From Kaistia defluvii (GTDB taxonomy: Bacteria; Pseudomonadota; Alphaproteobacteria; Rhizobiales; Kaistiaceae), in NCBI RefSeq assembly GCF_040548815.1, contig NZ_JBEPSM010000001.1, forward strand, positions 2,170,001 through 2,234,000: DNA of 64,000 nucleotides. Direction: 5' to 3'. Under the pieces are notes generated by a model that saw only the letters and a program-made list of their open reading frames with translations, did no database searches and was not told where the DNA came from. Each line of letters starts with the position of its first letter. The first letter of the stretch is position 1. The position numbers were made by a program, and so were the translations under genes. Shown here in pieces: positions 1-7,700 of this stretch.

Positions 1-85
1 GAGGACCAAACGCCCTCGCCCATCCTCCCCACAGCGGGCGAGGCTTGGACCACGCGCCTGCCTCCACCCAAAGGCCTTCTGTCAC

Positions 86-112
86 CACCGACGGTTCGTT
101 ATCCCGTCGGTG
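86..112 (-). terminator. Hairpin downstream of the FUSC gene
   Basis: A 9-bp perfect stem (CACCGACGG at 86-94, CCGTCGGTG at 104-112) with a 9-nt loop lies about 40 bases past the stop of the leftward FUSC gene. No T-run follows, so a terminator role is inferred from position only. Confidence 0.35.
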
Positions 113-148
113 CTCTAGCGGGGCAAAACGCGGGTCTTGCCCCAGCCC

Positions 149-2173
149 CTACTGCGCCGGCTGCATCAGCTGCGACAGCCGCGCCAGTTCGAAATCGATC
201 TCCTGGAACGCCGCGTCCGCATCCGGGCTCGCCGCGACGAGTGCCTCCGGCGCCTCCGTGCCGCCGGCCGCGGAACCTGTGCGCAGCCCCTCGAGCATGG
301 CGACGCGGCGCTCGACGCTGGCCGGATCGAGGGTCACCGCGCCCGAGAGATGGAGCTGCGCCAAGCCGGTGATGCGATCGCAGAGGCGTTCCGCCTCGAC
401 GACGGCCGGGAACCAGGCGGCGGCCTCGCGGCTCGCGGGGGGCGGTTCGGCGATGGCGCGCTGCAGGCCGGCGCGCACATTGGACAGGCTCCGATAGGCG
501 ACCGTCATCGCGCTGAACAGCTGTCCCTCCGCGGCCCGCTTGTCGCCGGTGCCGATCGCGCAGGCAGCCCTGAGATAGGCCTCCGACGCGGCCACCGCGC
601 GGTCGAAGGACTGGCGGATCTCAGGCGCGGGATCGCGCGGCCAGATCAGATAGCCGAACACGACCGCGATGGCGGATCCGACCAGCGTATCGACAAGCCG
701 CTGGGGGCCGAAATCCACCGTCCCCTGGGCGGTCATGTCGATCAGGATCAGCATCAGCGGCGTCTGGAAGGCGCATTGCATGGCATAGCCGCGCTGTCCG
801 GCCGCCGGCAGGACCACCCCCAGCGCCGCCATGCAGGCGAGCAGCCAGATCCCCTTCGGGATGAGGGTCAGGATGACCACGCCGAAGACGACGCCCACCA
901 TCGTGCCGATCGAACGCTGCATCGCCCGCACGAAGACGGAGCCGAGGTCCGGCTTCAGCACGATCACCACGCAGAGCGGGATCCAGTAGGAGCGCACGCC
1001 GCCCAGATAGCTCTGCGCGGCAAAGGCGAGGGCGAGGCAAAGCGCCAGCCGCAGCGCCGAGATGACAACGTCGCGCCCCGGGGTGAGGCGGCCGATCCGG
1101 TCGAGCCACCAGCGCCGCTCGAGCCAGGCGGGCGCGTGCATCGGATGGGGGCGCAAGGCGCCGGATTCCGCCGGGGCCCGGCGCGCCTCGCCCGGCCAGA
1201 TCTCGTCACAGAGGCGACCGACATAGCGCACCAGCGGCGGCGCGTCGGGCGTCGGTTTCGCGGCGGCAGGCCGGCCGCCGCGTTTGGCCACGGCGTCGGC
1301 GATCTGCTCAAGCCGATGGCTGGCCGTGTGCAGGGCTTCTGGAGTATTGCCGCCGGCAACCAGGGTGGAAAAGATCAGGCTCGCCGTCGACAGGATCGCG
1401 GCGCGGTGATCGCTGTCCTGCGTGCTGCCTTCATTGCCGAGCCGGGTTTCGAGCAGGTCGGAATAGGCCTTGAGCATCGCGTCGGTGACATGGCGGCGCT
1501 GCTGCTCGAACGGGGTGTCGAGCGCCGATCCGCCATGGGCCGCCGGCGGATCGGCATCGAGCCGCGACAGATGCGCCAGCGCATGCAGCAGATGCGCCAG
1601 CGTCGTCCGCTCCGGCAGGTGGCTGTCCAAAGCCGCCTGGATCCCGAGCAACAGCGCGGCGAAGGCCGCGCCGCCAGCAAAAAGCACCGCCGGCAACCAG
1701 ACCGATGCCGGGGGATCGCCGGCGCCCGCGATGACAGCGAGCATCATCATCTGCATGGCTGCCTTGGAGAACACCGCGCCATAGCCGCTGATCAGGCCGG
1801 AAAGGATGCCGACCAGGACCAGCATGACCAGGGTCAGCAGCCCGTGCCCCGAAACCATCGCGCCCAGCACGTAGCCGGACATGGCGATGGGGACGATGAT
1901 CAGGAAATTGTGGAGGCGGACCGAATAGGGACCGGACTGGACCTTGATCGAATTCAGCAAGGCGCCGAGCGACACCATGATCGCGGCTTCCGTCTGCCCG
2001 ATCATCAGCCCGACGACCATCGGCACCGTCACCGCCAGCGCCAGGCGGATCGACTGGCGCCACGGCCAGGCCGCCTTCGGATTGAGCCGCGTCAGGTTCA
2101 CGAGCCATTCGGCAGGCTTATAATGCATCCGCTGTACCACTATCGCACTGGCCACCGCCGTAGCCACAACCAT
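149..2173 (-). CDS. FUSC-family inner-membrane transporter (aromatic acid / fusaric acid exporter type)
   Basis: A protein of about 674 aa with the FUSC layout: an N-terminal block of hydrophobic helices (from about residue 40, SIRLALAVTVPMVVGLM), a soluble middle, a second membrane block (ALRLALCLALAFAAQ onwards, with the family-typical WIPLCVVIVLKPDLGSVF and RSIGTMVG), and a soluble C-terminal tail. Family members export aromatic acids or fusaric acid, usually with a periplasmic adaptor, but no adaptor gene is adjacent here. The ATG at 2173 is chosen; a TTG three codons upstream (2182) and an internal ATG near residue 16 are alternatives, and no strong ribosome site decides. The substrate is unknown. 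Confidence 0.85.
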   Translation of the reverse strand: MVVATAVASAIVVQRMHYKPAEWLVNLTRLNPKAAWPWRQSIRLALAVTVPMVVGLMIGQTEAAIMVSLGALLNSIKVQSGPYSVRLHNFLIIVPIAMSGYVLGAMVSGHGLLTLVMLVLVGILSGLISGYGAVFSKAAMQMMMLAVIAGAGDPPASVWLPAVLFAGGAAFAALLLGIQAALDSHLPERTTLAHLLHALAHLSRLDADPPAAHGGSALDTPFEQQRRHVTDAMLKAYSDLLETRLGNEGSTQDSDHRAAILSTASLIFSTLVAGGNTPEALHTASHRLEQIADAVAKRGGRPAAAKPTPDAPPLVRYVGRLCDEIWPGEARRAPAESGALRPHPMHAPAWLERRWWLDRIGRLTPGRDVVISALRLALCLALAFAAQSYLGGVRSYWIPLCVVIVLKPDLGSVFVRAMQRSIGTMVGVVFGVVILTLIPKGIWLLACMAALGVVLPAAGQRGYAMQCAFQTPLMLILIDMTAQGTVDFGPQRLVDTLVGSAIAVVFGYLIWPRDPAPEIRQSFDRAVAASEAYLRAACAIGTGDKRAAEGQLFSAMTVAYRSLSNVRAGLQRAIAEPPPASREAAAWFPAVVEAERLCDRITGLAQLHLSGAVTLDPASVERRVAMLEGLRTGSAAGGTEAPEALVAASPDADAAFQEIDFELARLSQLMQPAQ

Positions 2174-2315
2174 AGGCTTCAACGATTCAGGAAGCCAATC
2201 TTATAGTTGGGAAAGGCGGACAGGGGAACGGCGGCGTTCCGCGATTCCGGCCGGCGGCGGATACAACCTGGCCTTCTGCGCCTGGACGATGACCGTCGGC
2301 AGGACAGGCTTGGGG

Positions 2316-2945
2316 TCAGTCGCCGACATGCACCCAGGCATAGCCGAGCAGAGCGACGACGCCGACCAGGATGCCGGCCAGGAACGCCGCAACGATCCAG
2401 CCCGTCGGCGCGCTGGCCGCGGCGGGGGTGACTGCCAGGGGGGCCTCGACCGCCGGTTCGCGCCCGATCCGGCGCCGCTCCCGCCGCGGCGTCTCCGCCT
2501 GCGCGGCGGCGCGGCGCAGCAGCCAGTCGCCCTCCAGCGCGCGGTCGCGCTCGATGATGCGCTCGGCGACGTAGTGCATGACGCAATCGGCCATGTCGTC
2601 GAGATCGGCGGTTTCGAGGATGACGGTGCGGCCGAGCCGCGTATCCTTCAGGAAGCGATAGGTGCGCCGGTCGCGCGCCATCGAGACGAAGGAGGTCATG
2701 TCGATCCAGAAGCGCGGCTGGCTTCCGGTGTCGATCTGCGCCACGAACTGGTCGTCGCCCTCGGGAACCTCCGCGAAGACGCCACGCAATTCATCGGCCA
2801 GCAGGTCGAGCCTGGCCCGTTCGGCGTCCCTCAGCTCCACCACCACGTCGGCGCGCTCCGCCTCCGCCAGCCGAACCTTGCGGATCGCATCGGCGAGATG
2901 GCGGACATTGGAAGGCGAACCCTGCCTGCCGCTGGCGTCGGTCAT
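2316..2945 (-). CDS. Conserved hypothetical protein with one C-terminal membrane helix
   Basis: A protein of about 209 aa that I do not assign to a function. The body is charged and predicted soluble (an LADAIRKVRLAEAERADVVVEL helix, then an IDMTSFVSMARDRRTYRFL segment resembling alphaproteobacterial hypotheticals). An Arg/Ala/Pro-rich linker follows, and then one hydrophobic helix (about residues 180-205, IVAAFLAGILVGVVALLGYAW). This suggests a tail-anchored inner-membrane protein facing the cytoplasm. The ATG at 2945 (MTDASGRQG) is preferred over an upstream extension of the frame, whose composition looks non-coding. The gene is divergent from the solute-binding protein at 3139, so both promoters must lie within 2946-3138. 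Confidence 0.7.
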   Translation of the reverse strand: MTDASGRQGSPSNVRHLADAIRKVRLAEAERADVVVELRDAERARLDLLADELRGVFAEVPEGDDQFVAQIDTGSQPRFWIDMTSFVSMARDRRTYRFLKDTRLGRTVILETADLDDMADCVMHYVAERIIERDRALEGDWLLRRAAAQAETPRRERRRIGREPAVEAPLAVTPAAASAPTGWIVAAFLAGILVGVVALLGYAWVHVGD

Positions 2946-3138
2946 CCCTGGGCTCCGGAGTGATGCGATCTCATGCCGCCACCTTAGCAAATCCACGGCG
3001 CGCCCGCATCCCTTGCATCGACCCTCGGCACAAGCGCATGAACCCTTCTGCGGCACGATCGCGGAAAAGCACGACAAAGGCTTGAGATCGCCTGAATTCT
3101 GACGATTATCGCGCCCGGGTCGGGACGGATACGGAGAC

Positions 3139-5025
3139 ATGATGATGCGATTCGCCTGGATCGCCGGCGCGATGCTTGCGGCGACTGCCGCGCTTCCCGC
3201 CAGCGCCGACGTGATCTATCCGCGCGGGCTGGTGAAGGCCCCGGAAACGCTCGACCCGCAGAAGGCCGCGACCTTCAACGAAACGCCGATCCTCTACGAC
3301 CTGTTCGAAGGCCTGGTAGCGCTCGACGGCGAGGGCAAGACGATCCCCGGCGCCGCCGAAAGCTGGACCATCTCGCCCGACGGCCTCGTCTACACCTTCC
3401 AGCTGCGCGACGGCGCGCGCTGGTCGAATGGCGATGTGGTCAAGGCCGCCGATTTCGTGGCGTCGTTCCGCCGCCTGTTCGCGCCCGAGACCGGCGCGAC
3501 CGAGACGGGGCCGCTACTCGTCATCAAGAACGCCTCCGCTATCCAGCAGGGCAACGCCAAGGCCGACACACTGGGTGTGGCCGCGCCGGATGCGAAGACG
3601 CTGGAAATAACGCTGGAACGGCCGGTGCCGACTTTCCTCGGCCGCCTGGCGCTTCCGGTGGCGCTCCCCGTCAACGTCGTCTCGATCCGCAAGCTCGGCG
3701 CCGATTTCGGCACTACGGGCAAGATCGTCTCCAACGGCGCCTATCGCCTCGCCGCGATCGACAAGAAGGACGGCTATATCCTCGTCAAGAACCCACGCTT
3801 CCGCGATGCCAAGGCGATGCCGATCGACAGCGTCGTCTACAAGGCATTCGAGGATGTCGCCGGCTGCGTCGAGGCCTATCGCGCCAAGGCGGTGCTTTCC
3901 TGCCCCGACGTGCCGACCGAGAACCTGCCGGAACTGAAGGGCGAATTCAGCAGCGCGCTGCGGCTCGCGCCCTTCCCCGGCACCTATTATTTCGCGATCA
4001 ACACGGCCAAGAAGCCGTTCGACAAGATCGAGGTGCGCCGCGCTTTGTCGCTAGCCATCGACCGCGAGGCGCTGGCCGGCGCGGTGTGGTCCGGCGGCAT
4101 GGTGCCGGCCGAGACGCTGGTCCCCCCTGCCCTCGCCGGCGCGCCCGCCGCTGCGCCTGAGCCGATCGAGGCTCGCCGCACTGAGGCGCGCAAGCTGCTC
4201 GAGGCCGCCGGTTTCCGCGAGATGGCCGCCGTAACTCCAAAGCCTGAGGAGGCAGCCAAGCCGACCGCCTCGGCGAGCGCCGCGACGCCGGCGAACGCCG
4301 CGGACGGCAAGGCCACGGACGCCAAGCCGGCGGAGCCGGGCGCTCCCCGCACCAAGGATGGCGCCAACCCCGACGTGACCTATTCGATCACCGCCAAGCC
4401 CAGCGTCACCGTCCCCGGCGATGCGGCGCCGGTCGTTGAAAAGCCGGCTAACGACAAGGCGGTGGCCGACCAGCCCGAGACAAAGGCTGCCGCGCCGGCA
4501 GCACCCGCTGCCACGGAAGAAGAGGCGAAGGATGAAGCCGGACTCAAGCCGCTGCGCCTGACCATCCGCGTCGGCACCGGCCTTGGCCATGAGGAGACGG
4601 CTCGCGTCGTCGCCGACCAGTGGAAGACGATCGGGGTCGAGGCAACGATCGTCACCGAGCCGAACCCGGCGCATTTTGCGCGGCTGCGCGATGGTGGGGA
4701 TTTCGATGTGGCGCGAACTGGCTGGATCGCCGACGAGGCCGATCCGATCGACCTGCTGACGGTGCTGCGCAGCGACAATGTCCGCTTCAACTACCCGCGC
4801 TACAACAACCGCGAGTATGACAAGCTGCTGGACCAGGCGGCGGTCGACATGGACTTCGAGCGTCGCAAACAGGAACTCGGCGCGGCAGCGGCCTTGCTGG
4901 CCGCCGACGCGCCGATCATTCCCCTGCTCGGCTATGTCTCGCTATCGCTGGTGTCGCCGACGCTGACGGGCTGGAGCGACAATCCGCTCAACGTCCACCC
5001 GACCCGCTTCCTCGCGGTCAACTAG
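3139..5025 (+). CDS. ABC transporter substrate-binding protein, family 5 (OppA/MppA-like), with a long low-complexity insert
   Basis: A 628-aa secreted protein. The signal peptide (MMMRFAWIAGAMLAATAALPASA) is followed by family 5 binding-protein features: LVKAPETLDPQKAAT near the mature N-terminus, LYDLFEGLVALDGEGKTIPGAAESW, YTFQLRDGARWSNGDVV, and a C-terminal YNNREYDKLLDQA. It should bind an oligopeptide in the periplasm. Residues about 363-467 are a low-complexity Ala/Pro/Lys/Glu-rich stretch absent from normal members of about 530 aa; it interrupts lobe 2 between LLEAAGFRE and LRLTIRVGTG. No permease or ATPase is adjacent, so it is an orphan binding protein, as MppA is. The ATG has GGAGAC just upstream. 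Its TAG stop lies within the start of a CTAG-bounded repeat. Confidence 0.85.
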   Translation: MMMRFAWIAGAMLAATAALPASADVIYPRGLVKAPETLDPQKAATFNETPILYDLFEGLVALDGEGKTIPGAAESWTISPDGLVYTFQLRDGARWSNGDVVKAADFVASFRRLFAPETGATETGPLLVIKNASAIQQGNAKADTLGVAAPDAKTLEITLERPVPTFLGRLALPVALPVNVVSIRKLGADFGTTGKIVSNGAYRLAAIDKKDGYILVKNPRFRDAKAMPIDSVVYKAFEDVAGCVEAYRAKAVLSCPDVPTENLPELKGEFSSALRLAPFPGTYYFAINTAKKPFDKIEVRRALSLAIDREALAGAVWSGGMVPAETLVPPALAGAPAAAPEPIEARRTEARKLLEAAGFREMAAVTPKPEEAAKPTASASAATPANAADGKATDAKPAEPGAPRTKDGANPDVTYSITAKPSVTVPGDAAPVVEKPANDKAVADQPETKAAAPAAPAATEEEAKDEAGLKPLRLTIRVGTGLGHEETARVVADQWKTIGVEATIVTEPNPAHFARLRDGGDFDVARTGWIADEADPIDLLTVLRSDNVRFNYPRYNNREYDKLLDQAAVDMDFERRKQELGAAAALLAADAPIIPLLGYVSLSLVSPTLTGWSDNPLNVHPTRFLAVN

Positions 5026-5125
5026 AGTGTTTTCGAGCGAAGTGGGTACCGGTTCGCGTGAAGAAAACGCGATCCAACAAGGAGTGAGCCTTTCACCGTT
5101 TCAGCGAAACGGAGAAAGGCTCTAG
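5022..5125 (+). repeat. CTAG-bounded intergenic repeat, copy A
   Basis: About 104 bp beginning and ending in CTAG. Its core carries GTTTTCGAGCGAAGTGGG and GGTTCGCGTGAAGAAAACGC, whose ends can pair through GTTTTC and GAAAAC. Copies B (44385-44489, inverted) and C (57304-57370, partial) match it. The first CTAG contains the TAG stop of the binding-protein gene. The second half carries its own imperfect hairpin (CCGTTTCAGCGAAACGG). Confidence 0.8.
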
Positions 5126-5141
5126 CGTCGGCGCAACCGGC

Positions 5142-5405
5142 TTAGCGGCAGGCGACGTAGTGGCGGCGGCCGTAATTGTCGCGCCAGTAGCAACGACCAG
5201 TCGCGTCCGCGATGATCGCGCCGGTCACTGCGCCAACGCCGGCGCCGATCGCTGCTGCGCCAACGCTGCCGCCGGCGATGCCGCCGATCGCTGCGCCCGT
5301 GAGGCCGCCGACGACGGCGCCGTCACCGGTGCGGGAACCGGTCGTGCAGCCTGCAAGGACGGCGCCGGTCAGGGCTAGAGCGATCACCAGGGAACTTTTC
5401 TTCAT
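5142..5405 (-). CDS. Glycine-zipper lipoprotein, tandem copy 1
   Basis: An 87-aa lipoprotein. The signal peptide ends in a lipobox (LAGC, Cys20). A Gly/Ala-rich glycine-zipper membrane segment follows (GAVVGGLTGAAIGGIAGG onward, about residues 28-65), and then a short Cys-containing tail (GRCYWRDNYGRRHYVACR). Such proteins are small outer- or inner-membrane lipoproteins of unknown role. The ATG at 5405 has a perfect AGGAGG upstream. The protein is almost identical from Cys20 onward to the next gene (5693-5956), so the pair is a tandem duplication. Confidence 0.85.
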   Translation of the reverse strand: MKKSSLVIALALTGAVLAGCTTGSRTGDGAVVGGLTGAAIGGIAGGSVGAAAIGAGVGAVTGAIIADATGRCYWRDNYGRRHYVACR

Positions 5406-5544
5406 GTCGACCTCCTCTGGACGCCGCCGGGGGGCACGTCCTGAATGCATGATTGCCAAATTGTAATGCAGGAGGTCCGCGATGGGTTCCGAGGCGACGT
5501 GTCCCGCTTTATCGCAGGCGCACTGAAGGCCCCAAAGCCGAGGT

Positions 5545-5581
5545 AAAAAGAAACGGCCGGAACCAGGTTCCGGCCGTTTTT
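5545..5581 (-). terminator. Rho-independent terminator of the second lipoprotein gene
   Basis: A perfect 14-bp stem (AAACGGCCGGAACC and GGTTCCGGCCGTTT, 5551-5564 and 5566-5579) with T-rich sequence on both strands. On the minus strand the stem runs into TTTCTTTTTAC, which ends transcripts of the gene at 5693-5956 before the next lipoprotein gene. Confidence 0.85.
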
Positions 5582-5692
5582 AGGTCGGCAGCCGCACCAT
5601 CCCCGCTGGGGTCGGGCGGCCACGCGATCTGTCCAGGCACGTGACGGACGATGCGCTGCGCGCCTCAGTCCGTCTCATGCCCCGGGAAGCGA

Positions 5693-5956
5693 TTAGCGGC
5701 AGGACGTGTAGTGACGACGGCCGTAACGGTCCTTCCAGTAGCAGCGACCGGTCGCGTCAGCGATGATCGCGCCGGTGACCGCACCGACGCCAGCGCCGAT
5801 AGCTGCCGCACCGACGCTGCCGCCAGCGATGCCACCGATGGCTGCACCGGCGAGGCCGCCGACAACGGCACCATCACCAGCGCGCGAACCGGTGGTGCAG
5901 CCAGCTGCCACTGCGCCGAGGGCAACGAGCATAACGAGCGTAGAAGCCTTCTTCAT
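5693..5956 (-). CDS. Glycine-zipper lipoprotein, tandem copy 2
   Basis: An 87-aa paralogue of the gene at 5142-5405. It has the same lipobox position (AAGC, Cys20), the same zipper (AAIGGIAGGSVGAAAIGAGV) and the tail GRCYWKDRYGRRHYTSCR. The signal peptides differ while the mature parts are nearly the same, which points to duplication followed by selection on the mature protein. An ATG with GGAGAGATTG upstream supports the start at 5956. A strong terminator separates the two copies, so each has its own transcript. Function unknown. Confidence 0.85.
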   Translation of the reverse strand: MKKASTLVMLVALGAVAAGCTTGSRAGDGAVVGGLAGAAIGGIAGGSVGAAAIGAGVGAVTGAIIADATGRCYWKDRYGRRHYTSCR

Positions 5957-6210
5957 CAATCTCTCCTGTCGATGTGAACCCCCGAGGGAGGCCGTCCGAG
6001 CAGACCCGTCCGGTTCCCCCGCATTGGCGCTCGATCCGGACCCCGGCATTCGCGAGAATCGCCGGAGACCGACATCAAAGCCATGCACCCGCGCCCCTTG
6101 AAGGGTCAGTCAGGCTTGAAGTCAAGCTAGCTGTTCTGAAGAGCACAGAGAAGCGGCAAGTCGAATCGGACCTGACTCTTCTAATTCCGTTGTCAACAGA
6201 AGTATAATAG

Positions 6211-7503
6211 TCACACGATGCCGCTAGAGCTTCCGCCGGACGACGGCCGCTCGGCCGTAACCTTGGCGCGGTAGCCGGCGGCCCGATACACGCCGACCGG
6301 GTCGATCGCGCCACCCTTGGCGAGCCGCGCCTTGGCGAGGATCGGACCGACATCGGTGGTGAAGGCGCGCTTCAGCGACTGGTTCGCCATCAGCACGTCG
6401 TTCGATTCCTGGTAGCCAGCGAGCGCGGGCCGGTCGACCAGCAGTGCCTGGGTATAGGCGCGCAGGATCTCGATCGCGCTGGTCATCAGGCTCTCGATCG
6501 GGTCGGTCACATTGTGCGACTGGTCGATCATGTAGGCGGGCGTGAAGCCCTTGGCCTTGCGGTATTCGGCATCGACCAACTCGTTGAAGACGAGGAAGAG
6601 CTGGAACGGGTTGATCGACCCGGCATCGAGGTCGTCGTCGCCATATTTCGAATCGTTGAAGTGGAAGCCGGCCAGCTTCTCGAACTGGATCAGCCGGGCC
6701 ACGATCATCTCGATATTGACGTTCGGCGCATGGTGGCCGAGGTCGACGAGGCAGAACGCCTTGGGGCCGAGTTCCTGGGCGATCATGTAGTTGGTGCCCC
6801 AGTCCTGCACCACGGTCGAGTAAAAGGCCGGCTCATAGAGCTTGTGCTCGGTGAAGACGCGCCAGTCATCCGGCAGCGCCGCATAGACCGACTTCATCGC
6901 GCCGAGATAGCGCTCGAACGCACCGGTGAAATTCGACTGGCCGGGGAAGTTGGAGCCGTCGCCGATCCAGACCGTCAGCGCCTTGGAGCCGAGCGCCTTG
7001 CCGATCTCGATCGTCTCGATGTTGTGCTCGATCGCCTGCTGGCGCACGGCGGCATCGGTGTGCGACAGCGAGCCGAACTTGTAGGAATGCTTCTGGTCCT
7101 TGGCGTCCGAGAAGGTGTTGGAATTCATCGCGTCGAAGCCGAGGCCGAGCGAATCCGCCTTGGCCTTCAGCTCCCTGACGTCGGCCTTGTCCCAGGGGTT
7201 GTGCAGCGAGACGTTGGGCGTCGCGCGCGTCAGCTGGTTGATGACGGCGCAATCGTCCAGCTTCTCGAAGATGCCGCGCGGCTCGCCGGGGCCGGCGAAG
7301 CGGGCAAAGCGCGTGCCGCCGGTGCCGACGCCCCAGGAAGGCACGGCGACGGTGAAGGCGGCGACCTTGCGGGTGATGACGTCGATGTCGATGCCGCGCC
7401 GGTCGAGCTGCTCGCCGAGCGAGGCATAGTCATTGGCGAGCGCAGCTTCCTCGGCCTTGTTCTTTTCGGCCAGAAGATCGGAAGAGATCGGAAGATCGGT
7501 CAT
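6211..7503 (-). CDS. rhaI: L-rhamnose isomerase, RhaI type (TIM-barrel)
   Basis: A 430-aa cytoplasmic isomerase converting L-rhamnose to L-rhamnulose. It belongs to the xylose-isomerase-like TIM-barrel RhaI family of rhizobia and pseudomonads, not the E. coli RhaA family. Visible landmarks are VPSWGVGTGGTRFARF near the N-terminus, the SLHNPWDK strand, and the metal-binding region with EHKLYEPAFYSTVVQDWG, LVDLGHHAPNVNIE and FHFNDSKYGDDDLDAGSINP. The ATG at 7503 is preceded by GGGGAGGACC. It is the second gene of the leftward rhaD-rhaI operon, 197 bases behind rhaD. Confidence 0.93.
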   Translation of the reverse strand: MTDLPISSDLLAEKNKAEEAALANDYASLGEQLDRRGIDIDVITRKVAAFTVAVPSWGVGTGGTRFARFAGPGEPRGIFEKLDDCAVINQLTRATPNVSLHNPWDKADVRELKAKADSLGLGFDAMNSNTFSDAKDQKHSYKFGSLSHTDAAVRQQAIEHNIETIEIGKALGSKALTVWIGDGSNFPGQSNFTGAFERYLGAMKSVYAALPDDWRVFTEHKLYEPAFYSTVVQDWGTNYMIAQELGPKAFCLVDLGHHAPNVNIEMIVARLIQFEKLAGFHFNDSKYGDDDLDAGSINPFQLFLVFNELVDAEYRKAKGFTPAYMIDQSHNVTDPIESLMTSAIEILRAYTQALLVDRPALAGYQESNDVLMANQSLKRAFTTDVGPILAKARLAKGGAIDPVGVYRAAGYRAKVTAERPSSGGSSSGIV

Positions 7504-7534
7504 GTGGCGGGTCCTCCCCAAGCCTATGTTCATG

Positions 7535-7570
7535 GAACGGCCCGGCTGCTGAAGCAGCCTGGGACCGTTC
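7535..7570 (-). other. Intercistronic hairpin between rhaD and rhaI
   Basis: GAACGGCCCGGCTGC and GCAGCCTGGGACCGTTC fold into a long imperfect stem around a TGAA tetraloop, within the 197-base gap between rhaD and rhaI. It has no T-tract. It is more likely an mRNA-stability or partial-attenuation element than a full terminator (inference). Confidence 0.4.
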
Positions 7571-7700
7571 GAGAATTCGCTAGGCCGAGCCGGGTGGCGT
7601 GCTCTTCGAGAACCGGAGCGGAGCGGACTTTGGGTCCGTGAGCACCGGAAGCGCAGAAGACCGCGTCAGACGGCCGGCCTAGTAGAATTGGCGGACGGTC

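Noticed and set aside
137..2206. Long rightward open frame (about 690 codons) opposite the FUSC gene
   Set aside because: It is rich in Arg, Gln, His and Asp, as expected for antisense frames of GC-rich genes. It has no recognisable domain, and the opposite strand encodes a clear membrane transporter.
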